Shown here: one piece after another, positions 17,066-24,767 of the stretch | Position numbering within the stretch: the first letter of the stretch is position 1 | Layout of the letters: every line of letters begins with the position of its first letter | Assembly (NCBI GenBank): GCA_036720245.1 | Contig: DAIMNI010000003.1 | Span: 21,432 to 85,431, forward strand | Length of the DNA stretch: 64,000 bases | DNA from: JAAZMA01 sp036720245 | GTDB taxonomy: Bacteria > Bacillota > Clostridia > Tissierellales > Tepidimicrobiaceae | Direction of reading: 5' to 3' | Made by a program: the position numbers and the translations under genes | Notes under the pieces: generated by a model | The model's input: the letters and a program-made list of their open reading frames with translations, nothing else | Databases searched by the model: none | Told to the model about the DNA's origin: nothing

Positions 17066-18355
17066 ATGTCCCAGAAGGAAAAAAAGAAAAAAAAAAGAAA
17101 TAAAAATTTTTGGAGAATCTTTCTTACAGTTTTTATTTTCGGCTATATATTTTTTAGAACTGTGCCATCCTTATTTGCTATGGCATTTAAAGTAGTCTTA
17201 CCAGAAAGCACTATAATAGAGGATAGCGTGGAGGCTAAAGCTGTAATCTTGAGGAAAGAGACCTTATATAAAGCAGAAAGCAATGGTATCATAGATATAA
17301 TTAGTCCTGAAGGGGAACGTTTAGCCAAAGGTTCAGAAGTATGTAGAATTCAATTAACAGGAGAGGATTCAAATATATATCAAGAAATCAAGGAATTAGA
17401 TGAAAAAATAGATGCTTTAAAAACAGTTGAAGGTGAAAAAGATATTGTAAAAGGAAATGGAGAAAAATTAGGGAATGATATAGACAGTTTAATATCTGAG
17501 ATACAGGAAAAGATCAATAATGCTGAATATGATGAGGTGGAAATTTTAAAGGAAAAATTGCTTTTATATTATGGAAAGCAGCAGGACATCTCAGGAGAGG
17601 GCAATTTAATAAATACTAGCATAGACGGCTTAGAGAAAAAACGAGAGACCCTAAAAGGTGAATTAAACAGCAATGCCATTAATTATTATGCTAATGAAGC
17701 TGGTATATTATCTTATAAAATAGATGGATATGAGGAGATTTTTTCTTTCCATAATAAGGAGGAATACAAGTATTCAGATATTAAGGATGCAGATATTAAT
17801 ATTAATACTAAAGAAAATGGAAAAAATGTTCAATTTGGCCAAAATATATTTAAAGTAATAGATAATTTTGAGTGGTATACAATTTTAAAAATTGATGATT
17901 TTAAAGAGATTGACTCATATGAAGAAGGAGATACAATTTTTCTTGGAAATAAAAAATTAGACGAAGAATTTAAAGGTAAAATCGTTAAAATAGATAAGGA
18001 AGGTTCCAAGGGGATTATATTATGCAAATTTAATTCAGGTTTTGATAAAATTTATGATGAAAGATTTGTTAATTTTGATATAATAAGATATAAATATAAA
18101 GGATATAAAATCCCCACCAAATCTATAGTTGAAAAGGATGGAATAAAGGGTGTATATATAAAAGACATATCTGGAATTATTAAATTTAAACCAGTAGAGA
18201 TTATAAAAGAAGAGGACAAGTTTACCTATGTAAATAGTGGAGAAAATAATTTTATAGTAATAAATGGGGAAGATAAACCTATTAAAACTATTACTATATT
18301 TGATGAGATCATACTAAATACAAAGGGCATTAAAGAAGGAATGATTGTCCATTGA
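17066..18355 (+). CDS. HlyD-like membrane-fusion (periplasmic-adaptor type) protein
   Basis: 429 residues. A lysine-rich cytosolic start (KEKKKKKRNKN) is followed by one membrane helix (about 16-34), then a biotinyl-lipoyl-like half motif (ILRKETLYKAESNGIIDIISPEGERLAKGSEVCRI), a coiled-coil section (about 110-200) and a second barrel-like half (NEAGILSYKIDGYEEIF). This is the layout of HlyD-family adaptors, and similar proteins sit upstream of yggS-sepF in clostridia. No ABC or RND partner is nearby. ATG 17066 follows AAGGGGTG. Confidence 0.7.
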   Translation: MSQKEKKKKKRNKNFWRIFLTVFIFGYIFFRTVPSLFAMAFKVVLPESTIIEDSVEAKAVILRKETLYKAESNGIIDIISPEGERLAKGSEVCRIQLTGEDSNIYQEIKELDEKIDALKTVEGEKDIVKGNGEKLGNDIDSLISEIQEKINNAEYDEVEILKEKLLLYYGKQQDISGEGNLINTSIDGLEKKRETLKGELNSNAINYYANEAGILSYKIDGYEEIFSFHNKEEYKYSDIKDADININTKENGKNVQFGQNIFKVIDNFEWYTILKIDDFKEIDSYEEGDTIFLGNKKLDEEFKGKIVKIDKEGSKGIILCKFNSGFDKIYDERFVNFDIIRYKYKGYKIPTKSIVEKDGIKGVYIKDISGIIKFKPVEIIKEEDKFTYVNSGENNFIVINGEDKPIKTITIFDEIILNTKGIKEGMIVH

Positions 18356-18373
18356 CAATAGGAGGGAAATAAA

Positions 18374-19063
18374 ATTAATATTAAAGATAATTTATCTGTC
18401 ATAGAAAAAGGTATAGAAGATGCACTAGAAAAAGCAAATAGACAAAATGAAAAGGTAAAACTAATTGGGGTAACTAAAACTGTAGATGTAGATGTGATTG
18501 AGGAGGCCATTTCTTGTGGAATAAAAAATATTGGTGAAAATAAAGTTCAAGAATTGACAAGAAAGTACGATATTATAGGTAATAAAGTAAAATATCATAT
18601 GATTGGCCACTTACAGTCAAATAAAGTAAAATATATTATAGACAAGGTAGAATTAATTCATTCTTTAGATAGAATATCCTTGGCTAATGAACTAGATAAA
18701 AGGGCTAAAATGAATGATTTAATCATCAATACTTTAATACAAGTAAATATTGCAGAGGAAGAAAGCAAATATGGCCTTAAAGCAGATGAGGCAATACCTT
18801 TTATAGAAAATCTAGCTAAGTTTCAAAATATTAAAGTAAAGGGCTTAATGACAATTGCACCTCATGTAGAAAATCCAGAAGATATTAGGTGGGTTTTTAG
18901 AGATTTAAAAAAATTATCTAATACTATTAAGACTATGGATTATAAACATGTAGATATGGAAATACTTTCAATGGGAATGACTAATGATTATAAGATTGCC
19001 ATTGAAGAAGGTTCTAATATGGTCAGAATTGGTACTGGATTATTTGGAAAAAGAAATTATTAG
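18374..19063 (+). CDS. yggS: YggS/PLPBP family PLP-binding protein with apparent AUU start
   Basis: Pyridoxal-phosphate homeostasis protein with a PLP-bound alanine-racemase-like barrel. The Schiff-base lysine lies in LIGVTKTVDVDVIEEA, upstream of the first ATG/GTG/TTG in frame (GTG 18494), so the start must be earlier. The frame opens after TAG 18359; the only candidate behind the ribosome binding site AGGAGGG (18359-18365) is ATT 18374, giving 229 residues beginning (M)NIKDNLSVIEKGI, matching the family's usual start and length. Other motifs: GENKVQE, HMIGHLQSNK, MGMTNDYKIAIEEGSNMVRIGTG. Confidence 0.88.
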   Translation: MNIKDNLSVIEKGIEDALEKANRQNEKVKLIGVTKTVDVDVIEEAISCGIKNIGENKVQELTRKYDIIGNKVKYHMIGHLQSNKVKYIIDKVELIHSLDRISLANELDKRAKMNDLIINTLIQVNIAEEESKYGLKADEAIPFIENLAKFQNIKVKGLMTIAPHVENPEDIRWVFRDLKKLSNTIKTMDYKHVDMEILSMGMTNDYKIAIEEGSNMVRIGTGLFGKRNY

Positions 19064-19073
19064 GAGGGATAAT

Positions 19074-19511
19074 ATGTCAGGTTTTATGGAAAAGTTTAAA
19101 TACTTTATTGGAATTGATGACTTAGATACGGATGAGGAACAGGACTACTATGATGAATATGAACTAGAAGAATTTCCAATGAATACTAAGACTAAAAAGC
19201 TCAACAATAATGTTGTAAACATCCACACTGCTAGCAATATGAAATTAGTAGTACATGAGCCACTAAGCTATGAAGATGCACCTAAAATTGTGGATGATAT
19301 TAAAACACGAAAAACTGTAGTGGTAAATTTAGAGCAATTAGAACCTAATATCAAAAGACAAATTTTTGATTTTATCAGTGGAGGACTATATTCCCTAGAG
19401 GGAAATATCCAAAAAGTAACCAAGGATATATTTATTCTTGCCCCAAATAATGTAGAAATAGATGGAAATATTAGAGATGAATTAAAAAATAAAGGAGTTT
19501 TTAATTGGTAA
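19074..19511 (+). CDS. sepF: Cell division protein SepF
   Basis: Membrane-binding protein that helps anchor and shape FtsZ rings. 145 residues: an N-terminal amphipathic segment MSGFMEKFKYFIGI, an acidic linker (DTDEEQDYYDEYELEEF), and the SepF core (HEPLSYEDAPKIVDDIKTRKTVVVNL, IFDFISGGLYSLEGNIQKV). ATG 19074 follows TAGGAGGGAT, directly after yggS. Confidence 0.95.
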   Translation: MSGFMEKFKYFIGIDDLDTDEEQDYYDEYELEEFPMNTKTKKLNNNVVNIHTASNMKLVVHEPLSYEDAPKIVDDIKTRKTVVVNLEQLEPNIKRQIFDFISGGLYSLEGNIQKVTKDIFILAPNNVEIDGNIRDELKNKGVFNW

Positions 19512-19532
19512 AAGTAAACAAGGGGTACAGAA

Positions 19533-19802
19533 ATGGTAAGTTTATATAAGATATTTAATTATTTTTTTTATATTATTGAAATGGCAATTCTTGTTAGAAT
19601 AATATTTTCTTTTTTTAGAATAGGCCCATATAATCCAATAGTTAGAATAGTTTATGAGCTAACAGAGCCTGTTTTACATCCAGCTAGAGAAATAATTTAT
19701 AAACTAGGTATAGATACTGGAATGTTTGATTTTTCTCCATTATTAGCTATTTTTCTGCTGGAAGTTGTTTCTAGCATAATCAATGCAATTATTTTTAGTT
19801 GA
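19533..19802 (+). CDS. YggT family membrane protein
   Basis: 89 residues with two hydrophobic segments and the family pattern LVRIIFSFFR-PYNPIVRIVYELTEPVLHPAREII. YggT proteins are conserved beside yggS and sepF in many bacteria and have been linked to osmotic and envelope functions. It ends at TGA 19800, inside the ribosome binding region of ylmH. Confidence 0.9.
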   Translation: MVSLYKIFNYFFYIIEMAILVRIIFSFFRIGPYNPIVRIVYELTEPVLHPAREIIYKLGIDTGMFDFSPLLAIFLLEVVSSIINAIIFS

Positions 19803-19813
19803 CGGTGATATTA

Positions 19814-20596
19814 TTGAAATTAAATAGAGAAAAATATATAGAAAATATCCAAGATAAGGAACAGATAATCAATATTAGAAGACTATTGGATAAAATTGAA
19901 ATAGTTTTAAATGATCATATTGTTCAATATACAGATTTCTTGGGCCCCTATGAAATTCGAGTTTCAATATCTATATTAAATAAGTTTGAGGATATAGCTT
20001 ATAGTGAATTTGGAGGGCTTAAAAGTTCTGAAAGAAAAATTATAGCAATATATCCCCATTACTATATATTAGATGAAGAGGGTATAGATTTAAATTACTT
20101 AGAGATTTATGATTATAGTAGCAAATTTTCCCATAGGAATTTTTTAGGTAGTATTCTTGGTTTAGGAATAAATAGAGAGAAAATAGGGGATATTTTAATA
20201 CATGAGAATTATGCACAAATAGTAGTTAAAAAAGAAATATCAGATTTTATATTAATAAGCCTAAACAAAGTTGGAAAGGAAAATGTAAAAGTAAAAGAAA
20301 CTACAAAAGAAGATTTACTTCCTGTTATATTAGAATATAAGGAATCTATTATTACAGTATCTTCCCTTAGATTAGATAATATAGTTTCTGGTGCATTAAA
20401 TTTGTCTAGAAAAGAAGGTCAGAAACTTATAAATATGGATTTTGTGAAAGTAAATTGGGAGACTATAAATAGATTTCATAAGGAAGTAGAAACAGGAGAT
20501 ATGGTATCAGTAAGAGGATATGGTCGTTTTATTGTGAATTTATTGGGAAGAACTAGAAAAGATAGATTTAGAATTAGTATTCAACTATTTAAATAA
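19814..20596 (+). CDS. ylmH: YlmH, S4-domain RNA-binding protein
   Basis: 260 residues. A two-part N-terminal region (FLGPYEIRVSISILNKF, then FSHRNFLGSILGLGINREKIGDI) leads into a C-terminal S4 domain (SLRLDNIVSGALNLSRKEGQKLI...KVNW). In Bacillus, YlmH acts in ribosome quality control together with RqcH (encoded at 24.7 kb). TTG 19814 is preferred because GGTGAT lies just upstream; TTG 19799 would overlap the end of the previous gene without a good site. Confidence 0.92.
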   Translation: MKLNREKYIENIQDKEQIINIRRLLDKIEIVLNDHIVQYTDFLGPYEIRVSISILNKFEDIAYSEFGGLKSSERKIIAIYPHYYILDEEGIDLNYLEIYDYSSKFSHRNFLGSILGLGINREKIGDILIHENYAQIVVKKEISDFILISLNKVGKENVKVKETTKEDLLPVILEYKESIITVSSLRLDNIVSGALNLSRKEGQKLINMDFVKVNWETINRFHKEVETGDMVSVRGYGRFIVNLLGRTRKDRFRISIQLFK

Positions 20597-20610
20597 ATGG
20601 AGTGAATAAT

Positions 20611-21126
20611 GTGATTACACCTCTTGATATTCAAAATAAACAATTTAAAAAATCCTTTAGAGGTTATAAGGGTTCAGAAGTAGATTATTTTTTAGATGAA
20701 ATTGTAGAGGATTATGAGAGATTATATAAGGAGAATATAGAATTAAAAGACAAAATCCTTATGCTAAATGAACAAATAAATCATTATAAGGGCTTGGAGG
20801 AAACCTTAAAGGAAACTCTTATTGTTGCTCAAAATGCAGCCGATGAACTTACCCAAGCTGCTAGAAAAAAATCAGAAAACATAATAGCAGATGGTGAGAT
20901 TATGGCTAAGGAATTAATTATAGATGCCAATAATAAGGTTAAGGATATTAGAGAAGAGTATGAATACCTTCAAAGGGAAATATTTATATTTAAAACTCGT
21001 TATAAATCTTTCTTAGAATCACAGATTATCTCTACAGATGAGTTTTATTCCCAAATAGAAGAAAAGCCTTTATTTGAAGAAGATAAAGAGGAAAACAAGG
21101 AAAATATTAACGACTTAGGGGCCTAG
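20611..21126 (+). CDS. divIVA: DivIVA-domain protein
   Basis: 171-residue coiled-coil protein that recognises curved membrane at poles and septa. The N-terminal DivIVA signature ITPLDIQNKQFKKSFRGY and YFLDEIVEDYERLY is followed by long heptad repeats and an acidic tail. GTG 20611 follows GGAGTG with six bases spacing; the next upstream GTG (20602) lies inside that site. It closes the division cluster. Confidence 0.95.
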   Translation: MITPLDIQNKQFKKSFRGYKGSEVDYFLDEIVEDYERLYKENIELKDKILMLNEQINHYKGLEETLKETLIVAQNAADELTQAARKKSENIIADGEIMAKELIIDANNKVKDIREEYEYLQREIFIFKTRYKSFLESQIISTDEFYSQIEEKPLFEEDKEENKENINDLGA

Positions 21127-21156
21127 CCCCTAATTTTAATTATAAGGAGTATATTT

Positions 21157-21915
21157 ATGAAAAACAGAATTAAAATAGACGAAGAACTATATATAGGAGA
21201 AGAATTTACAATTATTGCAGGCCCATGTGCAGTTGAAAGTATGGAGCAAATGGAGAAAATAGGGGAATTTTTATCTAAACATAATATCAAAATCCTAAGG
21301 GGAGGGGCATTTAAACCTAGGACAAATCCTAAATCATTTCAAGGGCTAGGAATAGAAGGCTTTAAAATATTAAAGGAAATTAAAGATAAATATCATTTCA
21401 AAATAATATCTGAAGTAATGGATCCTCGTGATATTGAAATAGCCCATGATTATATTGACATTTTTCAAATTGGATCTAGAAATATGTACAATTATTCTCT
21501 ATTAAAGGAAATAGGAAAAAGCAATAAACCTATATTATTAAAAAGAGGCATGAGTGCCACTATAGAAGAGTGGATAAATGCAGCTGAGTATATAGAAATT
21601 GGTGGGAATCATAATATTATATTTTGTGAAAGAGGCATTAGAGGCTTTGATAATTATACTAGAAATGTATTAGATTTAATGAGTGTTCCAATAATTAAAG
21701 AAAAAACCAATTATCCAATTATAGTAGACCCTAGTCATGGAACTGGAAGAAGGGAATTAATAATTCCAGCGGTAAAAGCAGCATTAGCCTTAGAAGCAGA
21801 TGGGGTTATGATAGAAATCCATCCCAATCCAAAAGAAGCCCTATCAGATGGAGCACAATCCCTAGATTTTGAAGGATTTGAAAAATTACTTATGGAAATA
21901 GAAAAAATAAAATAG
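21157..21915 (+). CDS. aroF: 3-deoxy-7-phosphoheptulonate synthase (DAHP synthase, AroF/type I-beta like)
   Basis: First step of the shikimate pathway: phosphoenolpyruvate plus erythrose 4-phosphate to DAHP. 252 residues, without the fused ACT or chorismate mutase domain of longer forms. Visible: IIAGPCAVES, RGGAFKPRTNPKSFQG, ISEVMDPRD, QIGSRNMYNY, LLKRGMSAT, ERGIRGF, VDPSHGTGRRE. No other aromatic gene is near. AAGGAG precedes ATG 21157. Confidence 0.93.
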   Translation: MKNRIKIDEELYIGEEFTIIAGPCAVESMEQMEKIGEFLSKHNIKILRGGAFKPRTNPKSFQGLGIEGFKILKEIKDKYHFKIISEVMDPRDIEIAHDYIDIFQIGSRNMYNYSLLKEIGKSNKPILLKRGMSATIEEWINAAEYIEIGGNHNIIFCERGIRGFDNYTRNVLDLMSVPIIKEKTNYPIIVDPSHGTGRRELIIPAVKAALALEADGVMIEIHPNPKEALSDGAQSLDFEGFEKLLMEIEKIK

Positions 21916-21916
21916 T

Positions 21917-21959
21917 ATAAATTCCTTTGCCATATTAAATATGTAGCAAAGGAATTTAT
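21917..21959 (+). terminator. Terminator-like hairpin after the DAHP synthase gene
   Basis: Fourteen-base perfect arms (21917-21930 and 21946-21959) with a 15-base loop, followed by a weak TTAG tail. The stem is strong, the T-run poor. Confidence 0.6.
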
Positions 21960-22080
21960 TTAGAACTGGTATCATAACAAATCTTATCATAATTGATATA
22001 AACCTTTTGAATTATAAAAACAAATATGAACAAACTATATTTAAATTTACAAAGTGAAGTAAAAGTTTAGGAGGGGAAAA

Positions 22081-22692
22081 ATGGACAAAGGGAAAAAAGA
22101 TTTTTTTAAAAATAGACTAAAAGAGGAGAAAATAAAAGTTACAGATTTACTGGAAAAAATGGAAAACCCAGAAAAGACAGGATTTACAATGAAATATTCT
22201 AGTGAATTATCTTCTTATGATAATCATCCTGCTGACTTAGGTACAGATGTATATATGATGGAACAAGATAAGGGTTTAATTAATAAATTAGAGGATACCC
22301 TATATGAAATAGAAATGTCTAATAAAAATATAGCAGACGGAAATTATGGATTATGTAAGAGCTGTGGAAAGGAAATAGATGAGAAAAGATTGAATTTAAT
22401 TCCCTATTTAAAATTATGTATTGATTGTTCTAAAGATAAAATTCCTTTAAATGAAAAGAGACATTTTAGACCTGAAGAAGAGGATGTTTTGGTAAGCCTT
22501 AAGGATGATATAAGTCAGGGAATTCAATTTGATAGGGAAGATTCTTATCAGGAAGTTGCAAGATATAATCAAGTAGATGATGATCCTTCTTTTTCTACTG
22601 GAGATAATATAGGAATATTTGATGAGGACAGAGGTATAGTTGAAGATGTGGAAAAGTTTTCACAGGAATATTTTGATAAAACCAATAAATAA
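22081..22692 (+). CDS. TraR/DksA-type zinc-finger protein, YteA family
   Basis: 203 residues. The N-terminal part is helical; the centre carries HPADLGTDVYMMEQDKGL and a four-cysteine zinc finger CKSCG...CIDCSKDK (about residues 93-118); the acidic C-terminus ends QEVARYNQVDDDPSFSTGD, matching the YteA family of Bacillota, some members of which are expressed in sporulation. It is monocistronic, with a strong GGAGGGG site and a terminator. Function is not established. Confidence 0.85.
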   Translation: MDKGKKDFFKNRLKEEKIKVTDLLEKMENPEKTGFTMKYSSELSSYDNHPADLGTDVYMMEQDKGLINKLEDTLYEIEMSNKNIADGNYGLCKSCGKEIDEKRLNLIPYLKLCIDCSKDKIPLNEKRHFRPEEEDVLVSLKDDISQGIQFDREDSYQEVARYNQVDDDPSFSTGDNIGIFDEDRGIVEDVEKFSQEYFDKTNK

Positions 22693-22698
22693 AGTTTT

Positions 22699-22735
22699 GG
22701 TGGCAAAGGGACGTTTTGTTTGCCACCTTTTATTA
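22699..22735 (+). terminator. Rho-independent terminator after the yteA-like gene
   Basis: GGTGGCAAA (22699-22707) pairs with TTTGCCACC (22719-22727), followed by TTTTATTAT. Confidence 0.85.
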
Positions 22736-22814
22736 TTAAATCTATTAACTTATTGTAATATCTTTAGTTTTCATTTAAACTATTAATATAATTAGATATT
22801 AGGAGGGAAATAAA

Positions 22815-23273
22815 TTGCAAATATTAATTGTATTATTAGTTGTAGTTTTAGATCAGATTAGTAAATATGCAGCTGTCAAATATTTAAAGGGGAAAAGCCC
22901 TTATGTTCCAATTAAAAACTTTTTTCAATTGGAATATGTTGAAAACTATGGGGCAGCCTTTGGCATATTACAAAATGGAAGAACCTTTTTTATTATTATT
23001 ACTACTATATTTATTGTTTGCATGAGTGCTATTTTTGTGAAATATTCCCCTAAATTCAATAAACCAATGAATATTGCGCTATCTATGCTTATGGGAGGAG
23101 CTATTGGGAATTTTATTGACAGAATTAGACTATCTTATGTGGTAGATTTTATTAGTGTAAGATTTGGCAGTGGCTATAATTTTCCTGTATTTAATATTGC
23201 AGATATGTTTATTGTAGTGGGAACTTTTTTAATTGTAATTATGGTATCCTTTAATAAATACGAGTATAGGTGA
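22815..23273 (+). CDS. lspA: Lipoprotein signal peptidase (signal peptidase II)
   Basis: Aspartyl protease that cleaves prolipoprotein signal peptides after lipidation. 152 residues with four membrane helices. Family motifs: VVLDQISKY at the N-terminus, ENYGAAFGIL, GGAIGNFIDRIRLSYVVDF and FNIADMFI, the last two carrying the catalytic aspartates. It starts at TTG 22815 behind AGGAGGG and is followed by rluD after five bases, the usual lspA-rluD-pyrR order. Confidence 0.97.
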   Translation: MQILIVLLVVVLDQISKYAAVKYLKGKSPYVPIKNFFQLEYVENYGAAFGILQNGRTFFIIITTIFIVCMSAIFVKYSPKFNKPMNIALSMLMGGAIGNFIDRIRLSYVVDFISVRFGSGYNFPVFNIADMFIVVGTFLIVIMVSFNKYEYR

Positions 23274-23278
23274 TTTTA

Positions 23279-24196
23279 ATGGATTTAATAGAGTTTTACA
23301 TTAACGAGGATTACAATGAAAGATTAGATTACTTTTTAACAAAAAAATTAGAGGATATATCTAGAACCTATATATCCAAATTAATTAAAGATGGGTTAAT
23401 TACAATTAATGATGAAAAAACTAAGCCTAGATATTTAGTAAAAAAAGGGGATTTAATAAAAATAAAATTACCAAAGCCTGAAAGTCAGAAAGTAATACCT
23501 GAAAACATACCCTTAGATATAGTGTATGAGGATAGGGATATTTTAATTGTAAATAAGCCTCAAGGTATGGTTACCCATCCTGCCCCAGGTAATACTAAGG
23601 GTACTTTAGTGAATGGATTATTATATTATGATAAAAACATATCTAAAGTAGGGGATATTACAAGGCCTGGAATAGTTCATAGATTAGATAAGGATACATC
23701 TGGATTATTAGTAATTGCAAAAAATCAGGAATCCTATGAATCCTTAATAGAACAATTTAAACAGCGAAGTGTCAAAAGGGTGTATATAGCCTTAGTTTAT
23801 GGTAAATTTAAATTAAAAGAAGCAACTATTAATGCCCCTATAGGAAGGCATCCTGTAGATAGAAAGAGAATGGCCGTAGTATATGAAAATAGCAAAGAAG
23901 CCATAACAGACTATAAGGTTTTAGAAGAATTTAAGGATTATAGTTTATTAGAACTGCATTTGCAAACTGGAAGAACTCATCAAATTAGAGTACATATGGC
24001 TTATTTAAATCATCCCATAGTAGGAGATAAAGTTTATTCTAATAGAAAAAATGAATTTAGAATTAATAATCAATTGCTTCATGCTAAAGCTATTGGATTT
24101 TATCATCCTAAAACTGGTGAGTATATGGAAATAGAATCTGAGTTACCAGATGAATTTTTAAGGATTATTAAATTATTAGAAAAAAGAAATAGGTAG
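23279..24196 (+). CDS. rluD: 23S rRNA pseudouridine synthase, RluD family
   Basis: 305 residues with an N-terminal S4 domain (ERLDYFLTKKLEDISRTYISKLI) and the RluA-type catalytic domain. The catalytic aspartate is in HRLDKDTSGLLVIAKN (near residue 136); LQTGRTHQIRVHMAYLNHPIVGD follows. ATG 23279 follows AGGTGATTTTA. The exact target sites (1911/1915/1917 or another position) cannot be told by sequence alone. Confidence 0.93.
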   Translation: MDLIEFYINEDYNERLDYFLTKKLEDISRTYISKLIKDGLITINDEKTKPRYLVKKGDLIKIKLPKPESQKVIPENIPLDIVYEDRDILIVNKPQGMVTHPAPGNTKGTLVNGLLYYDKNISKVGDITRPGIVHRLDKDTSGLLVIAKNQESYESLIEQFKQRSVKRVYIALVYGKFKLKEATINAPIGRHPVDRKRMAVVYENSKEAITDYKVLEEFKDYSLLELHLQTGRTHQIRVHMAYLNHPIVGDKVYSNRKNEFRINNQLLHAKAIGFYHPKTGEYMEIESELPDEFLRIIKLLEKRNR

Positions 24197-24205
24197 GTGA
24201 GGATT

Positions 24206-24745
24206 TTGAAAACCAAGGCAGTTATTTTAGATGAAAAGGCAATTGGCAGAGCTATCACTAGAATTGCTAATGAAATTATCGAAAAAAACAAGGGGATAGA
24301 AGATATTATTTTAGTAGGCATTGAAACTAGGGGATTGCCCTTTGCGAATAGATTGGCTGATAAAATACATGAAATCGAAGGGGCAAGATTATCTGTTTTA
24401 TCTTTAGACATTACTCTATATAGAGATGATTTAACTGAAATTTATAAAGAGCCTATGGTAAAAGATAAAAAATTCGAAAAAGATATTAATGATAAAATAA
24501 TAGTATTAGTAGATGATGTAATATTTACTGGTAGAACCGTTAGAGCAGCCCTAGATGCCCTTATAGATATGGGAAGGCCATCTAAAGTACAATTAGCTGT
24601 ACTTATAGACAGAGGCCATAGAGAGCTCCCCATAAGGCCTGATTTTATAGGTAAAAATGTGCCTACATCTAAAAGTGAAATAGTAGAGGTTAATTTTAAA
24701 GAAGTAGATAAAATAGATCAAGTACTAATAAAGGAAAAAAGGTAG
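24206..24745 (+). CDS. pyrR: PyrR: pyrimidine operon attenuator / uracil phosphoribosyltransferase
   Basis: 179 residues. Binds pyr mRNA leaders when UMP is high and also converts uracil plus PRPP to UMP. The PRPP loop VLVDDVIFTGRTVRAALDAL and LIDRGHRELPIRPDF are present. TTG 24206 follows GGTGAGG right behind rluD. No pyrimidine biosynthesis gene is in the window, so its regulatory targets lie elsewhere. A terminator follows directly. Confidence 0.95.
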   Translation: MKTKAVILDEKAIGRAITRIANEIIEKNKGIEDIILVGIETRGLPFANRLADKIHEIEGARLSVLSLDITLYRDDLTEIYKEPMVKDKKFEKDINDKIIVLVDDVIFTGRTVRAALDALIDMGRPSKVQLAVLIDRGHRELPIRPDFIGKNVPTSKSEIVEVNFKEVDKIDQVLIKEKR

Positions 24746-24767
24746 AATTTATTTTTCTACCTTTTTT
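24735..24767. terminator. Bidirectional terminator between pyrR and rqcH
   Basis: AAAAAAGGTAGAA (24735-24747) pairs with TTCTACCTTTTTT (24755-24767) around a seven-base loop; serves the two convergent genes, overlapping the pyrR stop. Confidence 0.85.
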
